From Vibrio europaeus (GTDB lineage Bacteria > Pseudomonadota > Gammaproteobacteria > Enterobacterales > Vibrionaceae), in the NCBI RefSeq assembly GCF_001695575.1, contig NZ_LUAX01000001.1, positions 620,001 through 684,000 on the forward strand: a DNA stretch of 64,000 bases. The letters are read 5' to 3'. The position numbers were made by a program, and so were the translations under genes. The first letter of the stretch is position 1; every line of letters starts with the position of its first letter. The notes beneath the pieces are model-generated. The model saw only the letters and a program-made list of their open reading frames with translations, made no database searches and had not been told where the DNA came from. Shown here in pieces: positions 29,667 through 38,384 of this stretch.

Positions 29667-31097
29667 GTGGCTACAAGTTCAAGTGCACAGGCCCGTGATA
29701 CATGGGGGTCTAAATTAGGCTTCGTAATGGCCGCAGCAGGTTCTGCTGTTGGTTTGGGCAACATATGGAAATTTCCTTACACGGCGGGTGAAAGTGGCGG
29801 CGGCGCGTTCGTTGCAATTTACCTTCTTTTCGTAATTTTTATCGGCTTTAGCGTCATGTTAACGGAATTCGCTATTGGCCGTAAGACAGGTCTATCAGCT
29901 GTAGGTGCATTTAAAACGACAGACCGTCGTTGGACATTTACAGGTGTTATGGGTGTGCTAAGTGGTCTCCTAATCATGGGTTTCTACCCAGTGGTTGGTG
30001 GTTGGGCACTGGCATATATATTTAAAGTGGGTGGTGGTCTACTGAGCGCTCCTGAAGCAATCGGTGATAGCTTTGGTGGCTTTATTTCAGACCCTGTTCA
30101 ACCTCTAATGTGGATGGGTATCTACTTGATGCTTAACATCGCTATCGTTATGAAAGGTGTTTCTGGCGGTATCGAGAAAGCAGGTAAGATCCTAATGCCT
30201 CTACTATTCCTAATCCTGATCGTTGTATCAGTGAAAGGTATAATGCTACCTGGTGCAATGGCAGGTCTTGAGTTCCTGTTCATGCCAGACTTCTCTAAAG
30301 TAGACAGCAGCGTGGTACTTGCAGCTCTAGGTCAAGCGTTCTTCTCGCTAAGTCTAGGTATGGGTTGTATGTTGACTTACGGTTCTTACTTGAAGAAGAA
30401 AGAAAACCTAGTTCAAACAACGGGTATGGTTACTGCGATGGATACAGGCGTTGCAATCCTTGCGGGTGTGGCAATGTTCCCAGCAATGTTCGCATTCGGT
30501 ATGGAGCCAGCAGCAGGTCCGGGTCTCGTATTCGTTGTTGTACCTCAGCTATTTGCTGAAATGGGTGGCGTAATTGGTCTTCTGTTTGCCCTAATGTTCT
30601 TCATTGGTTTAACCGTAGCGGCACTGACTTCTTCTGTATCTTTACTTGAAGTAGTAGTTTCTTACCTAATCGATGAGAAAGGTATGAAGCGCTCTACAGC
30701 GGTAATCAGCGCAAGTGCGGTAATGGCAACACTATGTGTGTTCGCGTCACTTTCTCTAGGTGGTGTAGGACCAACGCTATTTGGCACTGGTGCGTTCGAT
30801 ATCTTCGACTTACTAACAGATAAGATCTTCCTAGCGGTTGGCGGTATGTTGGTGTGTATCTTTGCTGGCTGGCGCTTATCACGCTCAGAGCTAGAGAAAG
30901 AGATTACTAACGATGGTGAAGTTTCTTTCCCACTATTTGGTCTATGGTACAACCTAGTTAAGTACATCATTCCAGTAGCAATCGCAATCGTAGCATTCAT
31001 GGGCGTTAAGTCTGGTTTCGATAGCGGTAAAGGTGAAATCATGCTGTTAGGTATTGGTATCATCGCTCTAGCCGGAGTCTTCTCTAAGAAGCTTTAA
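29667..31097 (+). CDS. Sodium-dependent transporter of the NSS family (possible aromatic amino acid substrate)
   Basis: Inner-membrane Na+-coupled symporter with the LeuT fold, 476 residues, about 11-12 membrane segments. The TM1 motif GSAVGLGNIWKFPY, with the unwound substrate- and sodium-binding region, is at 27-40. The conserved FSLSLGMGCMLTYGSY lies in TM6-7. It starts at GTG with TGGAGT upstream. The substrate is not set by sequence alone; the TyrR-like boxes suggest tyrosine, tryptophan or phenylalanine. A terminator follows, so it is a single-gene unit. Confidence 0.88.
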   Translation: MATSSSAQARDTWGSKLGFVMAAAGSAVGLGNIWKFPYTAGESGGGAFVAIYLLFVIFIGFSVMLTEFAIGRKTGLSAVGAFKTTDRRWTFTGVMGVLSGLLIMGFYPVVGGWALAYIFKVGGGLLSAPEAIGDSFGGFISDPVQPLMWMGIYLMLNIAIVMKGVSGGIEKAGKILMPLLFLILIVVSVKGIMLPGAMAGLEFLFMPDFSKVDSSVVLAALGQAFFSLSLGMGCMLTYGSYLKKKENLVQTTGMVTAMDTGVAILAGVAMFPAMFAFGMEPAAGPGLVFVVVPQLFAEMGGVIGLLFALMFFIGLTVAALTSSVSLLEVVVSYLIDEKGMKRSTAVISASAVMATLCVFASLSLGGVGPTLFGTGAFDIFDLLTDKIFLAVGGMLVCIFAGWRLSRSELEKEITNDGEVSFPLFGLWYNLVKYIIPVAIAIVAFMGVKSGFDSGKGEIMLLGIGIIALAGVFSKKL

Positions 31098-31122
31098 ACT
31101 AGAAGTGGTACTAAAGTTAAAC

Positions 31123-31148
31123 AAAACCTCCCAACTGGGAGGTTTTTT
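31123..31148 (+). terminator. Terminator after the NSS transporter
   Basis: Stem AAAACCTCCCA / TGGGAGGTTTT followed by TT, 25 bp after the stop. Confidence 0.9.
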
Positions 31149-31248
31149 CGTTTCTATCAGCTACTTTTATTAAAGAGTCTTATCACTAAGCCGATAATAT
31201 TCGGTATAAGAATGTAATCCAAATACAAGTCGTTAAGGAAGGTGCTTT

Positions 31249-32865
31249 GTGAAGTGGTCTGTACGGAAAAAACTCTATGCTGGCTTTGGTTGCGTCCTCG
31301 CCATCATGACAATCATGGCAGGGACTATTTGGTCAGAAGTGACTCAGTCGCATGACGTCGCGTCAGAAATTCGTAATGACGATGTACCAGAAGTAGTCGG
31401 TTATCTAATCTTAATTGATGAAGCGGGTGACGTTTATCGTGATGCGACAGGAGCTATCACAGGCGTAGCGAGCGCGTTAGGCGATTACCAAAGGAATAAA
31501 CAAGAGTTTTGGGACGCTATTGCAGCAGTGAAAAAATTGGAAACTCCTGGTGGGGCTGATTATCAACGTATTGAGCAGATAGAGCGCCTAATGACTGGCT
31601 TCACCCAAGGCTTTGAAAGAGAGATCGTGCCACTTCTTGGTGATAAAAATGCGCTAGAGCAAGAGATTACCGAGCTACGCAGTCTCTATGAAGAGTATCT
31701 AACGCCTATCGAAGGATTACTCGATGAGGCTTCATCAGCTGAAATTACCGAGACTGACGCTTCTCTTCTCTATCTAACTGATTCGTTCGATACGATTGAA
31801 AATACCATTGTTGTGTTGTTTGTTATCGCGTTAGTTCTCACCTGCATTATTGCCTATTGGCTATCCAACTCGATAACAACTCGATTAACCAATCTTGATT
31901 CCGTGGCACAGAAAGTGGCAGGGGGGGACTTAACAGCGGATGATATTGTGGATGAGTCGGGAGATGAACTAGCGAATCTAGCTAGCTCAATTAATAAGAT
32001 GCAATCATCATTAACCACTTTGATTGGCTCTATCTCGTCTGTTTCCAACCAAGTTCAGCATGTGACGGCTGACCTATCGAATGTTAGCCAAGATATTGTT
32101 GCCGGTGCATCGTCGCAGGCAGATAAGGCTAACCTGATTGCTACCGCAGCAGAAGAACTCAGCTTAACCATCTCTGAAGTGGCGCAACAAGGTTCCGCAA
32201 CATTTGAAGAAGCACAGAAATCTGAGCAAAGCGCGGAATCTGGTCGTAACGTTATTACAGAAATGGTGGATTCTATTCAACAGGTGAGTTTGCAGATGAC
32301 GGAGATGTCGACGCAAATGAACGAGCTTGGTGCACATGGTGAGCAGATAGGGTCGGTTATTCGCGTTATTGAAGGTATTGCAGAGCAGACAAACCTGCTG
32401 GCATTGAATGCAGCAATTGAAGCCGCAAGGGCAGGTGAATTTGGTCGCGGGTTTGCTGTCGTTGCTGATGAGGTTCGAGCTTTAGCCGAGCGAACAACGA
32501 CGGCAACACAGGAAGTGGCAGGGATAATCCAGCAAATTCAAACTGGCACGCAAGAAGCAGTAACCTATACACAAGAGAACTGCAAGCTAGTAGAAATTGG
32601 TGTAGAGCGTAGTACTGGTGCGGTCACCGCGCTGGAAGAAATTGTTGCAGGGGCGGCCAATGTCCAATCTATGGTCAACTCAATTGCGACAGCAGCAGAA
32701 GAGCAAACCGCAGTTACTAAAGAGATTGCCGCCGATATCACCGCCATTAGTGATATTTCCGAGCGTTCACTGCAATTAGCCAATAGCAGTTCAGATAATG
32801 TTAACGGCTTGAACTCTAAAGTCGCGGAGCTAGAGAGTTTAGTCAGTAAATTCAAACTGAGCTAA
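31249..32865 (+). CDS. Methyl-accepting chemotaxis protein
   Basis: Transmembrane chemoreceptor of 538 residues. TM1 is at about 10-28, a periplasmic helical sensor at 29-185, TM2 at about 186-206 and HAMP at about 207-258. The cytoplasmic signalling hairpin has its conserved tip [20 protein letters not shown] near 374-393. The sensor region is all-helical (four-helix-bundle type) rather than Cache. No C-terminal CheR-binding pentapeptide is seen. It starts at GTG with AAGGAAGG upstream. Ligand unknown. Confidence 0.93.
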   Translation: MKWSVRKKLYAGFGCVLAIMTIMAGTIWSEVTQSHDVASEIRNDDVPEVVGYLILIDEAGDVYRDATGAITGVASALGDYQRNKQEFWDAIAAVKKLETPGGADYQRIEQIERLMTGFTQGFEREIVPLLGDKNALEQEITELRSLYEEYLTPIEGLLDEASSAEITETDASLLYLTDSFDTIENTIVVLFVIALVLTCIIAYWLSNSITTRLTNLDSVAQKVAGGDLTADDIVDESGDELANLASSINKMQSSLTTLIGSISSVSNQVQHVTADLSNVSQDIVAGASSQADKANLIATAAEELSLTISEVAQQGSATFEEAQKSEQSAESGRNVITEMVDSIQQVSLQMTEMSTQMNELGAHGEQIGSVIRVIEGIAEQTNLLALNAAIEAARAGEFGRGFAVVADEVRALAERTTTATQEVAGIIQQIQTGTQEAVTYTQENCKLVEIGVERSTGAVTALEEIVAGAANVQSMVNSIATAAEEQTAVTKEIAADITAISDISERSLQLANSSSDNVNGLNSKVAELESLVSKFKLS

Positions 32866-32931
32866 GCCAAGCGAGACTGGCTTTCACAAGGAGAATGGGT
32901 ATACTCATGCCTCCGAAGTGGAGCCAGTCAA

Positions 32932-33627
32932 ATGTTTGATATTTTATATACCCATCCTGACTTTATCGTCATCAACAAACACCCTAATGTTTCCGTACAT
33001 AAAGATGATGGCGATACCATGCTACTGCAAGAGGTGGCTAAGCAGACCAAAGATAAGCAGCTTTTTCTTATTCACCGGTTAGACAAAATGACGTCGGGCA
33101 TCTTATTGCTTGGAAGAAGTTCGCCTGCCGCTAGAGAATTATCGAATCAATTTGCTGAGCGTAACGTTGAGAAATTCTATCTTGCCATTGGCAGTAAGAA
33201 ACCAAAGAAAAAGCAGGGCTTAGTGAGTGGTGATATGGAGCGTTCACGGCGCGCTGCTTGGAAATTGATTAATACGCAAAACAACCCCGCGGTAACCCAG
33301 TTTTTTTCTACGGCTTCTTTGCCGGGAGAGAGACTGTTTCTGTGTAAGCCAAATACAGGTAAAACGCATCAAATCCGCGTCGCATTGAAGTCGGTTGGTT
33401 CGGGAATTGTTGGTGACCCGATATACAACGGCGGTAGTGATTCCGATCGGGGGTATTTACACGCGTTTGCGCTTCGCTTCGAACTGAATCACCAAGCTTA
33501 CGAGTTTGTCTGTGACCCACGCAACAACAACGTGCTTGGCAAGAAGTGGAATGATGAAATTACCAGTCAAGGCATTGAGGCTTGGCTAAAACCTTGGGAG
33601 CTATCATGGCCGAAGATCAACAAGTAA
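32932..33627 (+). CDS. RluA-family pseudouridine synthase (TIGR01621-like)
   Basis: RNA pseudouridine synthase of 231 residues without an S4 domain. The catalytic aspartate D51 is in HRLDKMTSG, with the downstream RluA signatures FYLAIGSKKPKKKQG and KTHQIRVALKSVG. It is short for RluA/C/D and resembles the small TIGR01621 group whose target is not well defined. Its end overlaps the next methyltransferase gene by 22 bp, suggesting linked RNA-modification roles. Confidence 0.85.
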   Translation: MFDILYTHPDFIVINKHPNVSVHKDDGDTMLLQEVAKQTKDKQLFLIHRLDKMTSGILLLGRSSPAARELSNQFAERNVEKFYLAIGSKKPKKKQGLVSGDMERSRRAAWKLINTQNNPAVTQFFSTASLPGERLFLCKPNTGKTHQIRVALKSVGSGIVGDPIYNGGSDSDRGYLHAFALRFELNHQAYEFVCDPRNNNVLGKKWNDEITSQGIEAWLKPWELSWPKINK

Positions 33628-34571
33628 TGCCTGCAGCTATGCAGTCAGAGCAACTACCTGTCTTTTTTGAACAACTGAAACTTCAACTAGAACTCGCACC
33701 GAATGAGGTTCGTCGCCTGTTTCATGGTCGTGGACGTAGATTCGAAGGTTTAGAACAGCTGACTTGTGATTGGATTCAAGGTCAGCTCATTGTCAGTCTG
33801 TTTAAACAGGTTAGTGAAGATTTTATTGAAGAGTTAAAGCAAGGACTGACGACCTTATCCGAAAGTGAGTTGTGGCAACAGAAGCAAGGGAAAGTCATCG
33901 TTGTTCAGTATCGGTATGCTGAAGGCGCGCCGTCAGAAGTATTGCTAGGCGAGTTGGACAATCGACCTGTTGTCGAAGAGTCGGGCTTAAAATATCAGCT
34001 TGATATTGGCCGTAACCAGAACTTTGGTCTATTTCTGGATATGCGTCTCGGTCGTGACTGGGTAAAAGCTCACGCCAAACATAAAAATGTTCTTAATCTT
34101 TTTGCTTATACCTGTGGCTTTTCTGTTGCTGCAATTGAAGGTGGGGCAGACCAAGTGGTGAATGTGGATATGTCTCGCTCTTCATTATCGAAAGGGCGCG
34201 AGAACCATAAATTAAATGGTCACAACGTTAATCAAGTTAAGTTCTTAGGCTATGATATTTTCCGCTCATGGGGAAAAATCAGAAAAATGGGTCGCTATGA
34301 TCTGATCGTGATCGATCCCCCTTCATTTCAAAAAGGCAGCTTTGCTTTAACTAAAGATTACAAACGTATTCTTAGAAAGTTGCCTGAGCTATTAGCGGAA
34401 GGCGGTGAAGTGATTGCATGTGTTAACTCTCCTCAAGTCACAAGTCAGTTTTTAATCGACAGCATGCAGGAAGAAGCGCCCCAATTAAGCTTTGTTGAAC
34501 GTTTGGATAACCCACAGGAATTTGAAGACATCGATCCTGAGGCTTCGTTGAAAGTACTCAGGTTTAAGTAA
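33606..34571 (+). CDS. Class I SAM-dependent methyltransferase (RlmI/RlmK-like)
   Basis: A 321-residue protein whose C-terminal two thirds form a Rossmann methyltransferase similar to 23S rRNA (cytosine or guanine) methyltransferases: GLFLDMRLGRDWV, the SAM-binding NLFAYTCGFSVAAIEGGA, and catalytic-loop motif IDPPSFQKG. ATG at 33606 is chosen (GGGAGC upstream); an in-frame TTG at 33582 would add 8 residues. Overlap with the pseudouridine synthase supports an RNA target. The exact nucleotide is unknown. Confidence 0.8.
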   Translation: MAEDQQVMPAAMQSEQLPVFFEQLKLQLELAPNEVRRLFHGRGRRFEGLEQLTCDWIQGQLIVSLFKQVSEDFIEELKQGLTTLSESELWQQKQGKVIVVQYRYAEGAPSEVLLGELDNRPVVEESGLKYQLDIGRNQNFGLFLDMRLGRDWVKAHAKHKNVLNLFAYTCGFSVAAIEGGADQVVNVDMSRSSLSKGRENHKLNGHNVNQVKFLGYDIFRSWGKIRKMGRYDLIVIDPPSFQKGSFALTKDYKRILRKLPELLAEGGEVIACVNSPQVTSQFLIDSMQEEAPQLSFVERLDNPQEFEDIDPEASLKVLRFK

Positions 34572-34593
34572 GACCAAACGAACTAGAGATGTT

Positions 34594-34619
34594 AAAGCGC
34601 CTACTTAGGCGCTTTTTTT
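34594..34619 (+). terminator. Terminator after the methyltransferase gene
   Basis: Stem AAAGCGCCTA / TAGGCGCTTT with a 2-base loop and a run of seven T, 22 bp after the stop. Confidence 0.92.
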
Positions 34620-34784
34620 GTATCTCAATAACAAGAACTTCTCACACATTTAAGTTAATACAACTGATTGTTGTGAGAAATTTCACACAATGAACTGACA
34701 GATCTTGGTTTTATAAGAGAACTAACTGGATGTAACGGCTTTCATTTTGTCTCAAAAGTAAGACTTTAGCTTCTCGTTGGCATT

Positions 34785-34809
34785 TAATAGATCTATATAA
34801 GATCTATTA
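34785..34809. repeat. Inverted repeat upstream of flp, possible operator
   Basis: TAATAGATCT - ATATA - AGATCTATTA: perfect 10-bp arms with a 5-bp spacer, 267 bp upstream of flp. Too AT-rich and lacking a T-run for a terminator; the form suits a dimeric regulator. Confidence 0.5.
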
Positions 34810-35021
34810 TTATATGAATTAATAATTAAAAATATAAATATAAGAAAAGCCCTACATATAACTGACAAATTTTTGATCTATTTCTGATTGAATTTATAAA
34901 TTTATCCATTTTTTCTTTGTTTATATTATTTATTTAATTTAATTAAGATTTATTTTTTGATTGATTGCCTATTTTTAAATTAATAATATGCGCTCCCTAA
35001 ATTATCCAAATTCATTTTTTC

Positions 35022-35053
35022 GAATTTAAATTGATTAAAAATTGAATTTAAAT
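35022..35053 (+). repeat. Phased direct repeat upstream of flp
   Basis: GAATTTAAAT occurs at 35022-35031 and 35044-35053. The start-to-start distance of 22 bp is about two helical turns, so both copies lie on one DNA face. The second copy ends 23 bp before the flp start. Confidence 0.45.
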
Positions 35054-35076
35054 CCACTATTCAGAAAGGAAAGAGC

Positions 35077-35277
35077 ATGTTAACTAAACTATTCGTAAAT
35101 GCTAAATTGGCCCTAGAAAATTACAAAAATGACGATCGCGGTGTAACTGCAATTGAATACGGTCTTATTGCGGCAGGTATCTCAATTGTTATCGCTTCGT
35201 TGGTTGGTGATATCGGTACCGAACTCAGCACTATCTTTACTTCTATCAAGACTGAGCTATCGAACTTTAATAAATAG
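35077..35277 (+). CDS. flp: Flp-family type IVb pilin
   Basis: Major subunit of the Tad pilus, 66 residues. The prepilin leader ends with RG, followed by VTAIEYGLIAAGISIVIASL: cleavage after Gly gives Glu at position 5 and the Flp-typical Tyr next to it. A single hydrophobic helix follows, with a short tail. Strong ribosome-binding site AAGGAAAG. First gene of the operon; the prepilin peptidase starts 3 bp after its stop. Confidence 0.95.
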   Translation: MLTKLFVNAKLALENYKNDDRGVTAIEYGLIAAGISIVIASLVGDIGTELSTIFTSIKTELSNFNK

Positions 35278-35279
35278 AT

Positions 35280-35711
35280 TTGAGTGTTATCACTATAGGG
35301 TGGTTGTTCTTACTTACCACCCTTTCAATTCTCGTCGCAATTAGTGACCTTATAAGTCGAAAAATTGGCAATGGTTTATGTGTATCTATTGCGTTAAATG
35401 CAGTTGCTGTAGCACTAATCTTTAGTGGCTCGGTGAGTGTGATTGTTCCCGTTACGATTTTTCTTCTTGGTATTTGCTTGAGTCAACTGGGTTGGTTAGG
35501 CGGTGGTGATAGTAAATTATTAGCAGCCTATGCAATTGCGATAGACCCTCAAAACATTCCGTTAACACTATTTATGACCACGATTGTAGGTGGCCTAGTT
35601 AGTGTGATTTATTTAGTTATAAACAGGTTCAATCATAAGACTACTGAAGGCGTTCCTTATGGAGTTGCTATCGCTATTGGTGGTTTGCTTGGTGTATTAG
35701 CGTCAATCTAA
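35280..35711 (+). CDS. tadV: Tad prepilin peptidase (TadV/CpaA)
   Basis: Inner-membrane aspartic protease of the A24 family that processes Flp and the TadE/TadF pseudopilins. The 143-residue polytopic protein has the two expected catalytic aspartates: D23 in VAISDLISRKIGN and D77 in GGGDSKLL. The reading begins at TTG 3 bp after flp with no clear ribosome-binding site, so translation may be coupled to flp; no closer ATG keeps D23. Lacks the N-terminal methylase domain of PilD, as usual for TadV. Confidence 0.9.
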   Translation: MSVITIGWLFLLTTLSILVAISDLISRKIGNGLCVSIALNAVAVALIFSGSVSVIVPVTIFLLGICLSQLGWLGGGDSKLLAAYAIAIDPQNIPLTLFMTTIVGGLVSVIYLVINRFNHKTTEGVPYGVAIAIGGLLGVLASI

Positions 35712-35720
35712 GGACGTAAT

Positions 35721-36521
35721 GTGAAAAAAATAATCCTGTTGGCCGTCGCTGGGCTAGCAATCTTATTTGGTTTGTATGGTCTCGCGGGCAGTCTGTCTAA
35801 AGCACCGTCACAAGAAACGCAGCCGATAGAAGAAAAAGAAACCTATCTCACGATTTGGCGACTAAACAAATCGGTGACGAAAGGCCAACTTGTAGAAAGA
35901 TCCGATTTTGAGGTGGTTAGCTTACTGGAAAGCGAAGCCAACACCTTGGGGGTAGCAAAGGACATGTCACTTGAATTCATTTCTGGTTCCATCTTTGCGA
36001 AAGATATGCGTATGGGCGACTTAGCGTTTCCAGAAAGTATGGTTGCACCAGATCAAGAAGGTTATGTTGATCTCGTGATTGGTGATAATCGCGTTCCTTA
36101 CGCAATTAAAGTGCAGCCGCAATCCATTGTTGGTGGTGTGATTACCCATGGCACTATGATTGATGTTCTCTCGCTCTCTTTACCCACTGAATTCTCCATT
36201 GAAACGGCGGAGACGCAGGCTACACGCAAAAGAAACATGTTTGTTACCCCAGTACTCACTGGTGTCAAAGTGTTGCAAGTAAACAAAAGCGTAATCGATG
36301 CAACTCGCACCACCCCTGCGACGAGTGAAATTAACTTAATCCTTGAGCTGACTCGTAAGCAAGTCGCCACAATTACAGTGGCAAAAAGAATCTCTGAGCT
36401 CGAAGTTCATAAATCTATCGGTGAATACCAAAAGTCAGATCTCCATGCCGATGCAGGTGATGTGCTATCTAACTTCAAATCTGTGGTCGAATATCGCTCT
36501 AGCGATGTAACCATTAACTGA
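35721..36521 (+). CDS. rcpC: Tad pilus assembly protein RcpC/CpaB
   Basis: Periplasmic pilus assembly factor, 266 residues. It has an N-terminal membrane anchor (about 4-22), an SAF-like domain (VTKGQLVERSDFEVV...) and the CpaB C-terminal domain with VPYAIKVQPQSIVGGVITHG. GTG start with AAGGA upstream. In other Tad systems it acts with the secretin RcpA, which follows here after 7 bp. Confidence 0.9.
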   Translation: MKKIILLAVAGLAILFGLYGLAGSLSKAPSQETQPIEEKETYLTIWRLNKSVTKGQLVERSDFEVVSLLESEANTLGVAKDMSLEFISGSIFAKDMRMGDLAFPESMVAPDQEGYVDLVIGDNRVPYAIKVQPQSIVGGVITHGTMIDVLSLSLPTEFSIETAETQATRKRNMFVTPVLTGVKVLQVNKSVIDATRTTPATSEINLILELTRKQVATITVAKRISELEVHKSIGEYQKSDLHADAGDVLSNFKSVVEYRSSDVTIN

Positions 36522-36528
36522 GGCTTCA

Positions 36529-37854
36529 ATGAAAAAGTTACTTATCTCTCTTTGTGCCTTACTTTTTTTAGTACCTTCTATTTCAAACGCGCAAAGAAGT
36601 ACCTACCTCTCAGAAGGTGAGATGGAAATAATCTCAGTTGGCGAAGATATAGACTCAGTCTTTATTTCCAACCCAAAAGTGGCTGACTATCAAGTGATTG
36701 ATAAACGTAAAGTTGCTTTGTTTGGCAAAGCTTTAGGTGAGACTGGATTCGCCGTATTTGGCACTAGCGGTAAGACACTCACTAAACGCAAGGTAACTGT
36801 GAATACATCGCTGACAGAGTTAGAAAGCCAAGTCCAGCTGCTGTACCCCAATGCCAATGTAAAGTTGACGCATATCGGTGACAATGTGGTCTTAACTGGC
36901 ACCGTTGCAAACGAAAAAACCAAAGATGCCATCAATCAGATGGTGGGTGAGCTGTTAGAGAAAGAGAAAAAAGAGTTCGCGATTGAGTGGAACCTTGATG
37001 ATGACGATTATGAAATGGAATTTATGAAGCGTTTTCATTTCACTGGCGTTGTTAACCAGATCGAAGTCGTGACTCAAAAGCAAGTTAACGTAAAATTGTC
37101 GATTGCCGAAGTGTCTCACTCATTTCTTGAAGAGTTTGGTGTTCAGTACGGTAGCCAAGGCCAAAGTCCAGGTGTGTTTGTTAATCCGCTAACCTCATTT
37201 AGCGCTTCAGATATTATTTCTGTTATTACCGCTATGGGTAATGACACGGTCGGACAAATTCTCGCCCAGCCAAATCTTTCAGTTATGTCTGGTGAAACGG
37301 CGAATTTCTTAGTCGGTGGTGAACTACCTGTCGTTACAGTAGTAGATGGAACGACAAACGTTGAATACAAAGAGTTTGGTATCCGCCTTGACCTTATGGC
37401 TAAGGTACTCGACGACGATAATATCAAACTGTCGTTAATCCCAGAGGTTAGCTCCTTAGATACCCAGTATAGAAATGAGTCTTACGATCTGCCTGCTTTA
37501 AAAACTCGCCGTGCAAGAACCACGGTTCAACTTGCTGATGGCAAAAGCTTTGTCTTAGGTGGCTTGTTGAGCACCGAAGATAAAGAGTCATTAAGCCAAA
37601 TTCCATTTATTGGCGAAATTCCAGTGTTAGGTGCGCTGTTCCGTTCTTCAGGCACGGAAAGAACACGTACCGAACTTGTGATTGTTGCGACGGTCAATCT
37701 TGTTCAGCCCGTTGAACCAAGTGCCATCCAACTACCAACAATGCGGAAAACCACGAGTCTTGAGCGTTTTTTGAATGTTGAGCCGAATGGTTCTGATTCA
37801 GAACAAAACAAATGGGCAAATGAAATCTACGCGACCGGAGGCTTCAAGCTATGA
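36529..37854 (+). CDS. rcpA: Tad outer-membrane secretin RcpA/CpaC
   Basis: Forms the outer-membrane channel for the pilus, 441 residues. A signal peptide (about 1-21, ending SNA) is followed by the pilus-secretin N-domain and BON-like region (VTNSL-type fold near 30-150). The C-terminal secretin domain has EYKEFGIRLD and the signature IPFIGEIPVLGALFR near residue 362. It overlaps the next lipoprotein gene by 4 bp. Confidence 0.93.
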   Translation: MKKLLISLCALLFLVPSISNAQRSTYLSEGEMEIISVGEDIDSVFISNPKVADYQVIDKRKVALFGKALGETGFAVFGTSGKTLTKRKVTVNTSLTELESQVQLLYPNANVKLTHIGDNVVLTGTVANEKTKDAINQMVGELLEKEKKEFAIEWNLDDDDYEMEFMKRFHFTGVVNQIEVVTQKQVNVKLSIAEVSHSFLEEFGVQYGSQGQSPGVFVNPLTSFSASDIISVITAMGNDTVGQILAQPNLSVMSGETANFLVGGELPVVTVVDGTTNVEYKEFGIRLDLMAKVLDDDNIKLSLIPEVSSLDTQYRNESYDLPALKTRRARTTVQLADGKSFVLGGLLSTEDKESLSQIPFIGEIPVLGALFRSSGTERTRTELVIVATVNLVQPVEPSAIQLPTMRKTTSLERFLNVEPNGSDSEQNKWANEIYATGGFKL

Positions 37855-38372
37855 GGAAGGTAACTCATAAATCTCTTTGGCAAGCGACCAGTTTGTGCGT
37901 GCTATTTGTTTTGGGTGGCTGCGCAGAAACGGTTTCAACCCGAGAAGGTCAAGCTATTCACACTGTGCCAATGGTTTATACCTGGTCTGCTTCATTTGAA
38001 CAGGTGGGTCTAGAAAGCGCTAAGCAAGATGTACGGACACTGATCAATAAGAACTGGGAGCTAGTGGCGAACAAAGGATTGGAACTCCAATGGTCGACAA
38101 ATCGAGGTAAGCATCTGGCAACTTCGCTTCGTCAGGAACTAATCGAGCGCGGTGTTGATACAAAGCATATCTCATTCACCCAAGAGAGCTTAAGTAACAA
38201 TAAGGATGTCGCTGTTCGGTTTCATTACACCAAGGTGGTCACGGAACTGTGCACGCCAAGTAAAATCGGCCAGTTTGGCGCGTACTCTGAAGGTTGCTTT
38301 GCTGAAAATGCACGTTGGCAAGCTATGGTAAATCCAGAAAAGATGCTGTCTTCGCAGCCTGTTGCTAAGTAG
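37851..38372 (+). CDS. Tad locus lipoprotein, RcpB/CpaD-like
   Basis: A 173-residue lipoprotein (LGGC, lipid Cys24) located between the secretin and tadZ, the slot taken by rcpB or cpaD in other Tad loci. It contains a helical and beta region with ELIERGVDTKHISFTQESLSN that resembles CpaD. It probably supports secretin assembly in the outer membrane. Identity is from position and general form more than from strong sequence motifs. Confidence 0.7.
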   Translation: MRKVTHKSLWQATSLCVLFVLGGCAETVSTREGQAIHTVPMVYTWSASFEQVGLESAKQDVRTLINKNWELVANKGLELQWSTNRGKHLATSLRQELIERGVDTKHISFTQESLSNNKDVAVRFHYTKVVTELCTPSKIGQFGAYSEGCFAENARWQAMVNPEKMLSSQPVAK

Positions 38373-38384
38373 GAGACCAGATTT

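Larger units (their letters stand above)
34620..35076 (+). promoter_or_regulatory. AT-rich control region of the Tad operon
   Basis: 457 bp without a gene. The part from about 34780 is very AT-rich, the kind of DNA bound by H-NS-type silencers. It contains a 10-bp perfect inverted repeat (34785-34809) and a direct repeat close to the flp start (35022-35053), listed separately. AAGGAAAG just before ATG 35077 is the flp ribosome-binding site. Confidence 0.55.
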
